Of a stretch of DNA of 32,983 nucleotides, positions 1 to 6,754 are shown in pieces. The stretch comes from CAYMFD01 sp964389475. Lineage in GTDB: Bacteria > Bacteroidota > Bacteroidia > Chitinophagales > Saprospiraceae. The DNA lies in NCBI GenBank assembly GCA_964389475.1, contig CAYMFD010000030.1:1-32983 (forward strand), given 5' to 3'. The notes beneath the pieces were generated by a model that made no database searches, was not told the origin of the DNA, and saw only the letters and a program-made list of their open reading frames with translations. A program made the position numbers and the translations under genes. Numbering within the stretch: the stretch's first letter is position 1; every line of letters begins with the position of its first letter.

Positions 1-43
1 CGAGACTCGTAGAGCGAAACCTCGCTGCTCAAGGGGAGATGTC

Positions 44-82
44 AAACGATAAACGAACAAACGTAAAACGTCGAACGTAAAA
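44..82. repeat. Degenerate AAACG(T/A) tandem repeat
   Basis: Five or six copies of a 6-8 base unit close to AAACGTA or AAACGAA follow each other directly. The copies are not exact and phase varies by one or two bases. Such AACGTAAAACG runs look like intergenic sequence rather than coding sequence. Function unknown. Confidence 0.55.
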
Positions 83-180
83 GAGAAAGCGAGATTTGAC
101 TTTAGCCGGCCGATGGTTCTACCCCGACGGCGATGGGAGATCAATCCAACCTTAACGGCAAGCACTAACCGCATACTAAG

Positions 181-210
181 GTGGTTAAGTAGCGCAGCGT
201 ATCGAAACCC
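181..210. repeat. Possible dispersed intergenic repeat element
   Basis: The segment reads GTGGTTAAGTAGCGCAGCG followed by TATCGAAACCC. From memory it resembles a family of short dispersed intergenic elements of the form GGTTGAGTAGCGCAGCG...TCGAAACC seen in many bacterial genomes. Only one copy is visible here, so repetition is recalled and not shown by the sequence. Confidence 0.35.
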
Positions 211-305
211 TTTATAGATTGGGAGGCTTTAGTGACCACAAATGATCTCACATCTCACACGTAGTATTCAAGACCATTCTCACAATCTTTCTTAACTTAG
301 TTTCT

Positions 306-707
306 GTGATATGTAAGTGCTACGTGGTGGTTGTGATGATTTTGTTCGCAGAAGCAGGGTCTTTGTATGGTCAGGATTCGACGAGGCTGATACAGTTCTC
401 TCAAGTATTCTGGGCGGAGAAGGCGATGAAGCAAGACTTGCAAGACAGCATGGAGATCGTAATGGCGGAGTACTACCAGGACAATCCCAATACTATTGCT
501 GCAGGTGATCCAGTAGCAAGGGCTTTTGTGCAAGCACGTAAAGGAGATTACGCCAGACTGTCGGCAGACCGCTTAGGTGTTCTGTGTTCTCGGATTGGTA
601 TCAGTCAAGACGACTACGATAACATCAAGGACAGGTACTACGCTGATAGTCGGTATCAGACGGAGATATACCCCATACTCATTAGATATGCAGGTAATGA
701 GGACTAA
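306..707 (+). CDS. Small exported protein of unknown function
   Basis: I do not recognise this 133-residue protein. The first ~23 residues form a hydrophobic stretch (VVVVMILFAEAG) ending in LYGQ, the usual Bacteroidota signal-peptide end, so the mature protein is ~110 residues, acidic/charged and predicted alpha-helical, probably periplasmic or surface-exposed. The start is not certain: the frame is open back to a TGA at 243-245 without any ATG, so GTG at 306 is the first acceptable codon; an internal ATG at residue 11 would leave a very short signal. The stop at 705-707 lies 11 bases inside the next gene, so the two are probably translationally coupled and cotranscribed with the hydrolase. 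It could be a small partner of that enzyme, but nothing in its sequence proves this. Confidence 0.7.
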   Translation: MICKCYVVVVMILFAEAGSLYGQDSTRLIQFSQVFWAEKAMKQDLQDSMEIVMAEYYQDNPNTIAAGDPVARAFVQARKGDYARLSADRLGVLCSRIGISQDDYDNIKDRYYADSRYQTEIYPILIRYAGNED

Positions 708-2232
708 GCTGATCATACTAGTACTGCTAGTGGCGACAGGAGTGTCTGCCCAACTGCTACCGGATCGGTACCGAGAGACGATTACTAACACCGTGACGGT
801 AACCCGCAATGTGAAGTTTAGCACGGGAGTACCACAGCCTACCTTCGGTGGAGGGTTTTATGAGTTCGTAAGTGGACTACCCGTCAATGCAGATGAGAGC
901 GATACCGATCCTGTTGATCTATACATGGATATCTTCGTACCTACAGGTGATACATTGACGCAACGACCTGTCGCTATTGTGGCTTTTGGTGGCGGATTTC
1001 TAGATGGTACTAGGGACCACTGGAGTATGGAGCAGATTGCCATACAGCTAGCTGCTAGAGGATACGTGGCGGCTACTATGGACTACCGTCTGGGGATGAA
1101 TATCTTCGATGAGGATGTCGCCATCCGGGCGGTATATCGAGGCTTGCAGGATGGTCGTAGTGCCGTACGTTTTTTCAGAGCTGATGCGGCAGGTAGCAAT
1201 ACGTATGGCGTTGACCCCGATCACATTTACATAGGTGGGCATAGCGCTGGAGGCTTTGTAGCCCTGCATAATCTATATCTAGACAAGGATGTGGAGCGAC
1301 CAGCTAGTACTCGCACATGGTTTTATGAGGGTAATTGGCTACCAGACCAAGGTGGCCTTGACGATGTGGGTGACAATACTACTTATTCTGGTCATGCCAA
1401 TGGTGCATTTAGTCTAGCTGGGGCTCTCGGTTATACGACTTTGATAGAAGGCGGGGAGGCAGAGAATACGGTGATGTTTCACAGCACAGACGACGGGACT
1501 GTCCCTTATACCTCGGGGCAGCCATTCTCGACGATTCTGGCTTTTGTGATTGGTGACGACCTGCCCGATGTATTTGGCAGCAACGCTATTGCCTCTCGAT
1601 TTGCCGCTGTAGGTCTAGACTACCAGTTTTATAGCTATACGAGCCGTGGTCACGATGTCCACGAGGCATCCTCGACACAACTTTACAGTGATATCATTCC
1701 GGGTATTACAGACTACTTGCATAGTCGATACCTGGAGCCGCTGCCACTTACTTTTGTCAGTGACAGTTTGGTCTGTGATGTTACAGATTCTGCGGTCTAC
1801 GAGGTAGATGGCCTAGCAAAGTATTACGGCTGGCAGGCTACAGGTGCCCTCGGTACTGCCACCGATAGTACCAGTAGTACCGCAACGGTACTATGGGATG
1901 ATACAGCACCTTCGACGGCTATCGAAGTGACGCCGTACTCCCGCCTACTTGCGAGAGGAGCTAGCACTACACTAGGTGTTACGCTTAGTGAGGTCGACTC
2001 GGTATACTTGATGCAGTCGGGATTACTATCGTGGGCTGATCCTGCGATATGGATGCCGACTAGGATACCCACGGGTTGCGACCATGTAGTAGCCGGTAGT
2101 GTGACGCCTGGGACTATAGTTACGGTACCGTCAGCATTATTGCCCGTACATCAGCGCATACGATCGCTGACGACGACCAGTAGTCTTGAGATCAAACTGT
2201 CAGCAGGATCAACGTTGCATATCAAGGATTAA
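697..2232 (+). CDS. Secreted alpha/beta-hydrolase (esterase/lipase-like)
   Basis: A 511-residue exported hydrolase. Start: ATG 697 gives a clean signal peptide (MRTKLIILVLLVATGVSAQ); ATG 688 is three codons upstream and the frame runs further back inside the preceding gene. The catalytic domain (~35-340) shows a carboxylesterase/lipase plan: an oxyanion-type FGGGF stretch, the nucleophile elbow GGHSAGG with Ser183, an acid candidate in HSTDDGTVPY (Asp265 or Asp266) and a His in GHDVH (His319 or His322). The substrate cannot be told; ester bonds of extracellular lipids or acetylated sugars are typical of the superfamily. The remaining ~165 residues look like an Ig/PKD-like beta domain (CDVTDSAVYEV, GWQATG) followed by a W-x-PAIW...RIPTGCDHV segment rich in beta strands, probably for surface attachment. 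No canonical T9SS end is seen. Overlaps the upstream gene by 11 bases; converges with the glycosyltransferase 19 bases away. Confidence 0.85.
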   Translation: MRTKLIILVLLVATGVSAQLLPDRYRETITNTVTVTRNVKFSTGVPQPTFGGGFYEFVSGLPVNADESDTDPVDLYMDIFVPTGDTLTQRPVAIVAFGGGFLDGTRDHWSMEQIAIQLAARGYVAATMDYRLGMNIFDEDVAIRAVYRGLQDGRSAVRFFRADAAGSNTYGVDPDHIYIGGHSAGGFVALHNLYLDKDVERPASTRTWFYEGNWLPDQGGLDDVGDNTTYSGHANGAFSLAGALGYTTLIEGGEAENTVMFHSTDDGTVPYTSGQPFSTILAFVIGDDLPDVFGSNAIASRFAAVGLDYQFYSYTSRGHDVHEASSTQLYSDIIPGITDYLHSRYLEPLPLTFVSDSLVCDVTDSAVYEVDGLAKYYGWQATGALGTATDSTSSTATVLWDDTAPSTAIEVTPYSRLLARGASTTLGVTLSEVDSVYLMQSGLLSWADPAIWMPTRIPTGCDHVVAGSVTPGTIVTVPSALLPVHQRIRSLTTTSSLEIKLSAGSTLHIKD

Positions 2233-2251
2233 ACCCCATCAAGCGAATAGA

Positions 2252-3013
2252 CTATTCTTTTTTAGCCAGGTCATCGTAGGCCTTGATAGCCAGTCGCATC
2301 ATGGTAGCATTGGAGGTAGCGATGTACCTGCCTATGTCGCCGTCTCGCCAGCCTTGCTTGATTACGTAACTCTGAAATGCCCGAAAACTAGGTCCCAGCC
2401 ATCGCTTCAGTAGACCGGGTCCTTTACTAGATTTATACCAGACCTCTGCCTTGAGGGCAGCGTACTTGTGCATCCGTTGCTGGTGGTCGGCCCTATCTTT
2501 ATAGCTATAGTGGAGCAGTAGACCGGGTAGTCGCTCAATAGCGGCGTTGGCCAGAGGGGTGAGGTCTTCGTGTACGGCGGCATCATTCCAGCGTTGGTCT
2601 CTTTTGTGAAAAATCCGATTCTTCCAAACAGGATGCCACCCACTATACCGTACCCACTGACCTTCGAGATGTACGAGGCTATTGAGCTGGTAGACGGTTC
2701 CTCGCTCTGGTACGAAGGTCGATAGGTAGAGGATTAAGTCCTCATTCATCACTTCGTCAGCATCGACACTGATGATCCAGTCATGCGCTGCTGCTCGGAT
2801 GCCTACATTTTTGTTAGCGCCATAGCCCTCCCAGGCGTGCCGTATGAGGGTAGCACCAGCCTCTTGAGCTAGTAGGTCTGTACCATCGCTGCTGCCACTG
2901 TCCACGACTATGATGTCATGGCTCAGGCGCTTAGCGGCATTGATACAGGAGGTGATGGTCCTTGCCTCGTCGCGGCAGATGATTACTACGCTAAAAGGAG
3001 TGACGCTTGACAT
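2252..3013 (-). CDS. Family 2 glycosyltransferase (WaaE/KdtX-like)
   Basis: A 253-residue cytoplasmic GT2 enzyme with GT-A fold. Seen: N-terminal FSVVIICRDEA strand, VDSGSSDGT (Asp38, Asp43) for the nucleotide, GYGANKN around 63-69, and the metal-binding SVDADE (Asp84/Asp86). The C-terminal half has the H-Y-S-Y-K-D...R-x-x-KYAALKAEVWY pattern that in this family follows the catalytic core and resembles WaaE/KdtX-type lipopolysaccharide core glucosyltransferases. It probably adds a sugar to an envelope glycan or lipid A-core, acting at the inner face of the membrane. It is the last gene of the minus-strand cluster: its ATG overlaps the cysQ stop by one base (TAATG), which favours coupled translation. 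The sugar donor and acceptor cannot be derived from sequence alone. Confidence 0.9.
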   Translation of the reverse strand: MSSVTPFSVVIICRDEARTITSCINAAKRLSHDIIVVDSGSSDGTDLLAQEAGATLIRHAWEGYGANKNVGIRAAAHDWIISVDADEVMNEDLILYLSTFVPERGTVYQLNSLVHLEGQWVRYSGWHPVWKNRIFHKRDQRWNDAAVHEDLTPLANAAIERLPGLLLHYSYKDRADHQQRMHKYAALKAEVWYKSSKGPGLLKRWLGPSFRAFQSYVIKQGWRDGDIGRYIATSNATMMRLAIKAYDDLAKKE

Positions 3014-3795
3014 TACAGTATCTCAGCTGCTGCTAAGAAGTGTGGGTTGGTGAGATCTCTTTTGTTGTACTCTAGCGGCAGTCCGTCGCTCATCTTAGTG
3101 ATGCTACCACCGGCGGCTCTGAGTATGGCATGGGCAGCTCCAGTATCCCACTCCATAGTAGGCCCTATCTTGGGGTACAGGTCAGCTGCACCTGTGGCGA
3201 TGTTGATCATCTTGAGTGATGAGCCTCTTCGCTCGATCTCTGCCTGGTCTAGGCGGTCTATCCATGCCTGTGTATCGGCGGACATGTGTGAGCGGGAGGT
3301 TACTACTCGTAGGCCAGGCTGTGTCATGGTGACTTTGCGTACGCCTAGAGCGGTGGTCGTGCCGCTCTTATCGTCTAGGTAGGCACCTACTCCTTCTCCA
3401 CCGTAGTAGAGGTCGCCGGTGACGGGTACATACACGAAGCCCAGGATAGGTAGCTGACCCTTGATCAGTGCTATGTTGACGGTAAACTCGCCGTTACGCT
3501 TGATAAACTCCTTAGTACCATCGAGTGGATCAACTAGCCAGTAGTAATCGTACTGTGATCTTACGTCATAGTCTACACTCGCCGTCTCTTCTGAGATGAT
3601 GGGTATCTCTGGTGTTAGCGCTTCTAGCTCTCTACAAATCACTGCATTGGCTGCTAGATCGGCACTAGTTACAGGACTCTGATCAGACTTGATCTCTATC
3701 TCTGCAGAATCTGCCAGATAGATCTCCATGATGGCGGCACCAGCCTTGATGCTTATGGTCTTGAGAGGATCGACAAGTTTGTCTAGGTGTACCAT
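3013..3795 (-). CDS. cysQ: 3'(2'),5'-bisphosphate nucleotidase CysQ
   Basis: A 260-residue member of the inositol monophosphatase-like Mg2+/Li+-dependent phosphatase family; length is normal. Visible metal-site motifs: ISEE (Glu69/Glu70), WLVDPLDGTKEF (Asp89, Asp92, Gly93, Thr94) and EWDTGAAHAIL (Asp217). The extended KEFIKRNGEFTVNIAL after the second motif is typical of CysQ rather than of inositol monophosphatase. CysQ removes the 3'-phosphate of PAP, a by-product of sulfate assimilation and of phosphopantetheinyl transfer, and so prevents toxic accumulation. It starts two bases after the frr stop and overlaps the glycosyltransferase start by one base, so it is surely cotranscribed with both. 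No sulfate genes are next to it, so general PAP clearance is the likely role. Confidence 0.93.
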   Translation of the reverse strand: MVHLDKLVDPLKTISIKAGAAIMEIYLADSAEIEIKSDQSPVTSADLAANAVICRELEALTPEIPIISEETASVDYDVRSQYDYYWLVDPLDGTKEFIKRNGEFTVNIALIKGQLPILGFVYVPVTGDLYYGGEGVGAYLDDKSGTTTALGVRKVTMTQPGLRVVTSRSHMSADTQAWIDRLDQAEIERRGSSLKMINIATGAADLYPKIGPTMEWDTGAAHAILRAAGGSITKMSDGLPLEYNKRDLTNPHFLAAAEIL

Positions 3796-3797
3796 GC

Positions 3798-4361
3798 TTA
3801 TACCGTCATTATGTCTGCCTCTTTGGCATCGATGATCTTATCGATCTGACCAGCATACGACTTAACCATACCTTCCACATCACCTTCTTTTCGTTTACCA
3901 GCATCCTCCGGAAAACCGTTTTTAACCTCTTTTTTGATGGCATCCATCAGCTTGTGCCGTTCGTTACGTAGAGAGACTTTCGCATCTTCTCCTAGTCCTT
4001 TGCACTGTTTTACAAGATCTTTACGTCGCTCTTGTGTGAGGGGTGGTACAGTGATACGTACCATCTCACCGTCATTCATAGGTGTGACGCCTAGGTTAGC
4101 ATGAAATATTGCCTTCTCTATCTCGCCGAGCATCCCTTTCTCCCACGGTTGGATACTTATCGTCCTCGCATCGGGAGTATTGACATTGGCCACTTGGGCT
4201 AGTGGGGTAGGGCTACCGTAGTAGTCGACCATCACTGAGCTGAGCATGCGTGGAGAGGCCTTGCCTGCACGTATTTTGGTTAACTCCTCTGCTAGGTGCT
4301 TGACAGATTGCTCCATCGATGCCTTTCCAGTTTTGATCGTACTTTCTAGATCTTGTTCCAT
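3798..4361 (-). CDS. frr: Ribosome recycling factor
   Basis: A 187-residue protein with the full length and sequence of RRF, which with EF-G splits post-termination ribosomes. Seen: KIRAGKASP (29-37) and the conserved LRNERHK (Arg132, Arg135) in the long three-helix domain I, and the small beta domain II (VDYYGSPTPL ... RTISIQPW). In many bacteria frr follows pyrH; here pyrH is not adjacent. Instead the gene lies 31 nt downstream of a membrane zinc protease gene and two bases before cysQ, on the minus strand. Start is ATG 4359-4361, giving MEQDLESTIKTGKASME, the usual RRF beginning. Confidence 0.96.
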   Translation of the reverse strand: MEQDLESTIKTGKASMEQSVKHLAEELTKIRAGKASPRMLSSVMVDYYGSPTPLAQVANVNTPDARTISIQPWEKGMLGEIEKAIFHANLGVTPMNDGEMVRITVPPLTQERRKDLVKQCKGLGEDAKVSLRNERHKLMDAIKKEVKNGFPEDAGKRKEGDVEGMVKSYAGQIDKIIDAKEADIMTV

Positions 4362-4392
4362 TGTATTAATGTATAATATTCGTTGATTTGAT

Positions 4393-5079
4393 TTAGTCTC
4401 TTCCTAAAAACTGTAGTAGGAAGAAGAGGAACATCACAAGTGCTCCTAGTGCTTGAGATACGTAAGTCATCGCTGCCCACCATAGGGCATCTTTAGCACC
4501 CTCATACTCACGGCCTCTGGTGACGCCGCTCTGGTCTAGCCACACGAGGGCTCGCTTACTCGCATCAAACTCTACTGGTAACGTAATCATGCTAAAAAGC
4601 GCTGTCACCCCAAAGGTGATAACTAGTAGTAGCATCAAGGTATTACCAGCGAATCCAGCTCCAATACCCATGACTAGTCCCATAAATAAGAACTGCTGGG
4701 CCCTACTAGACATCTGTACTAGCGGCACAAGATTGCTCCTCATCGCCAGCCATTTATAGGCAGTAGCATGCTGTACGACGTGCCCACATTCGTGAGCGGA
4801 CACCGCTGCTGCTGCGATACTCCTGCCCTGATATACAGCAGGTGATAGCGACACGGTCTTAGTCCTAGGATTGTAGTGATCACTTAGGAATCCTTGACCT
4901 TGCACAATCTTTACATCTGTGATCCCATAATAATCCAGCATCTTCAGTGCTGTCTCATAACCTGTAAGCCTAGCATCGTTAGGGATCTTGCTGTAGTGGT
5001 TAAACTTACTCTTGAGGCGATTGGAAATGACACCTCCTACGAGTCCAAAAAAGCCGAGAATAATCCAGTAAAAAAGCAT
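4393..5079 (-). CDS. Membrane neutral zinc metallopeptidase, YugP family
   Basis: A 228-residue integral membrane protease of the YugP-like (Zn_peptidase_2) family. It has an N-terminal transmembrane segment (1-19), a cytoplasmic or periplasmic region with the zinc motif AHECGH (His96, Glu97, His100), two hydrophobic segments (~130-166), a probable third ligand in LPVEFDASKRA (Glu170) and a C-terminal hydrophobic segment (~205-225). The family is widespread, but its substrates are poorly known. The gene heads the minus-strand cluster; 106 bases separate it from the serS stop. That gap holds an 8-base imperfect inverted repeat (5123-5160) but no clear promoter box, so it may have its own promoter or receive read-through from serS. 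Confidence 0.9.
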   Translation of the reverse strand: MLFYWIILGFFGLVGGVISNRLKSKFNHYSKIPNDARLTGYETALKMLDYYGITDVKIVQGQGFLSDHYNPRTKTVSLSPAVYQGRSIAAAAVSAHECGHVVQHATAYKWLAMRSNLVPLVQMSSRAQQFLFMGLVMGIGAGFAGNTLMLLLVITFGVTALFSMITLPVEFDASKRALVWLDQSGVTRGREYEGAKDALWWAAMTYVSQALGALVMFLFFLLQFLGRD

Positions 5080-5185
5080 ATGTGTGAAGTTGATTTTGTC
5101 AATGAGAGTTCTTGTTTTTAAGGGACTCCCACATCCTATAACTACAATTAGTCGTGGGAAGTTTGCTTAGGGGTGTTAAGTAAAT

Positions 5186-6466
5186 TTAACGAATTATGTC
5201 AAAGCCCGTATACGACCGCAGCGCCTCAGGTATCACGATGCCCTCAGGCGTCTGATTATTCTCTAGTAAGGCTGCCACGATGCGTGCGAGTGCCAGTGCT
5301 GATCCGTTAAGGGTGTGAGCTAGTTGGGTCTTGCCGTTTTCGTCACGGTAGCGGCACTTCATACGGTTGGCCTGGTAGGTCTCAAAGTTACTGACACTAC
5401 TGACCTCTAGCCACTTATCCTGCGCTGCACTGTATACCTCAAAGTCATAGGTCAAGGCACTAGTGAAAGTCAGGTCGCCTCCGCATAGTGTCAGCACACG
5501 GTAGGGTAGCTCTAGCGCCTCTAGCAATCCGGCGACGTGGTCTAGCATCTTGTATAGCGTGTTATATGACTGATCGGGATGGGTGACTTGTACGATCTCG
5601 ATTTTGTCAAACTGGTGTACACGATTGAGCCCCTTGACATCGCTACCATATGAGCCCGCCTCTCGTCTAAAGCAAGGTGTATAGGCACACATCTTAAATG
5701 GAAAGTCCTTGGCGTCTACGATGACGTTGCGAAATATATTGGTTACTGGTACTTCAGCAGTCGGTATGAGGTAGTAGTCGTCCTTGGTAGCGTGGTACAT
5801 CTGTCCTTCCTTATCGGGTAGGGCACCAGTGCCTCTTGCGCTATCAGCGTTGACGAGTAGGGGCGGTATGATCTCTTCGTATCCTGCCTCTACGGCTCTG
5901 TCGAGGAAGAAATTAATGAGACCACGCTGTAGTCGAGCACCTTGGTTGCGATATAGCGGAAATCCTGATCCCGTGATCTTAGCCCCTAGGCCAAAGTCGA
6001 TCAGGTTGTACTGTTCTGCTAGGTCCCAGTGCGGTTTGGCATCTTCGCCCAGCGTAGGTAGGTCACCGTCAAAGTCTCGGTAGATAGCATTATCACTGTC
6101 AGACTTGCCTGCTGGCACCTTGGGGTTAGGCACATTAGGTACTGCAAGGAGGGCCGCTTCGAGTTGCGCCATCACGTCTTGCTGATCTTGCTCTAGCTGG
6201 TCTATTGCTGTCTTGTGCTGACCTACGGCTGCTTTCGCCGCCTCAGCCTCAGCTGCCTTGCCCGACTTATATAAGGCGCCTATCTCAACACTGATCGACT
6301 TAAGGGTAGACCGCTCGCCATCTAGCTCTGTCTGGATTAGTTTTCTGCGTTTGTCTAATAAGCTGATCGTGTCTACGACCTGCAGCTGGTCATCTGACCA
6401 GTTACGTAACTTTAGACCAGCCTTGATAGCGTCAGCCTCCTCTGTAAATCTGCTTAGCGTGAGCAT
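5186..6466 (-). CDS. serS: Seryl-tRNA synthetase
   Basis: A 426-residue class II aminoacyl-tRNA synthetase charging tRNA-Ser (and tRNA-Sec where present). The N-terminal ~105 residues form the long coiled-coil arm that grips the tRNA extra arm. Class II motif 1 lies around 167-205, the serine-binding TAEV loop is 236-239, motif 2 (CFRREAGSYG ... HQFDKIE) is 265-290, and motif 3 (LNGSALALARIVAALLENNQ) is 386-405. All key residues appear intact and the length is normal. ATG 6464-6466 gives MLTLSRF and is the only sensible start. The gene is divergent from rho; a TAnnTTTG-like box lies 17 bases upstream of the start codon. Confidence 0.97.
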   Translation of the reverse strand: MLTLSRFTEEADAIKAGLKLRNWSDDQLQVVDTISLLDKRRKLIQTELDGERSTLKSISVEIGALYKSGKAAEAEAAKAAVGQHKTAIDQLEQDQQDVMAQLEAALLAVPNVPNPKVPAGKSDSDNAIYRDFDGDLPTLGEDAKPHWDLAEQYNLIDFGLGAKITGSGFPLYRNQGARLQRGLINFFLDRAVEAGYEEIIPPLLVNADSARGTGALPDKEGQMYHATKDDYYLIPTAEVPVTNIFRNVIVDAKDFPFKMCAYTPCFRREAGSYGSDVKGLNRVHQFDKIEIVQVTHPDQSYNTLYKMLDHVAGLLEALELPYRVLTLCGGDLTFTSALTYDFEVYSAAQDKWLEVSSVSNFETYQANRMKCRYRDENGKTQLAHTLNGSALALARIVAALLENNQTPEGIVIPEALRSYTGFDIIR

Positions 6467-6482
6467 ACATGTAAATTTTCCG

Positions 6483-6490
6483 CAAAGATA
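6483..6490 (-). promoter_or_regulatory. serS: Putative serS -7 box (TATCTTTG)
   Basis: Read on the minus strand the bases are TATCTTTG, an exact match to the Bacteroidota -7 consensus TAnnTTTG. Transcription would begin ~7 bases downstream and leave a 5' leader of about 10-15 nt before the serS ATG. I see no good TTG/TTTG -33 element at normal distance. An 8-base box of this degeneracy is expected by chance about once per 4 kb per strand, so position is the main support. Confidence 0.5.
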
Positions 6491-6612
6491 ATAGGGCTAT
6501 TCACAGTGTTAATAAAAATGTCTACAGCTTGGGTGTACTGGTATAAGGGTTGAAAGTGGGACGGACTAACCCCCCCCTCGTGTACCCCTTTTTTAGAATT
6601 GACAAATAAGTG

Positions 6613-6620
6613 TACATTTG
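6613..6620 (+). promoter_or_regulatory. rho: Putative rho -7 box (TACATTTG)
   Basis: TACATTTG matches TAnnTTTG exactly. A TTGAC sits at 6599-6603, nearer than the usual 17-20 base spacing, so the -33 element is poor. If used, transcription starts near 6627 and rho has a ~125-nt leader containing a small hairpin (AGAAC/GTTCT, 6644-6656) and a short open frame. Confidence 0.5.
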
Positions 6621-6688
6621 CAACAGATTCACGCAGGGCTATTAGAACCACGTTCTCCTACCAGCTCGCTTTTTCCCACAATCAACAA

Positions 6689-6754
6689 ATGATCGCCTTT
6701 ACAGAAGAGGTATCTGATTATTGTAATTCCACCGAAAGAAATAGCATTACTTGA
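6689..6754 (+). CDS. Possible leader peptide upstream of rho
   Basis: An ATG at 6689 opens a 21-codon frame (MIAFTEEVSDYCNSTERNSIT) that stops at TGA 6752-6754. Its last base is the first base of the rho ATG (TGATG), the geometry of translational coupling. E. coli rho also has an upstream leader ORF (rhoL) and is autoregulated by Rho-dependent attenuation, so a leader here would make sense; the peptide sequences are not related as far as I can see. The frame is short enough to occur by chance, and no strong ribosome-binding site is visible. Confidence 0.35.
   Translation: MIAFTEEVSDYCNSTERNSIT

Larger units (their letters stand above)
1..305. other. Leading region with no supported gene
   Basis: No reading frame here has convincing coding character. 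A frame entering from the left edge runs to a TAA at 78-80, but its residues are Lys/Arg-rich and overlap an AAACG-type repeat, so I do not call it. What is visible is a run of short AAACG repeats (44-82) and a separate GGTTAAGTAGCGCAGCG-like element (181-210), both listed separately. The promoter of the gene starting at 306 should lie in the right-hand part, but I see no clear TAnnTTTG box. Confidence 0.6.

Noticed and set aside
3..80. Possible 3' end of a coding region entering from the left
   Set aside because: The frame ends at 78-80 but overlaps the AAACG repeat run, is short and Lys/Arg-rich, and has no recognisable feature.
577..696. Upstream extension of the alpha/beta-hydrolase frame
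   Set aside because: It lies inside the preceding gene and would put 40 residues in front of an otherwise standard signal peptide.
2246..2265. GAATAG/CTATTC hairpin with T6 between convergent genes as terminator
   Set aside because: The two arms are separated by a single base, too tight for a loop, and the T run is part of the glycosyltransferase coding end.
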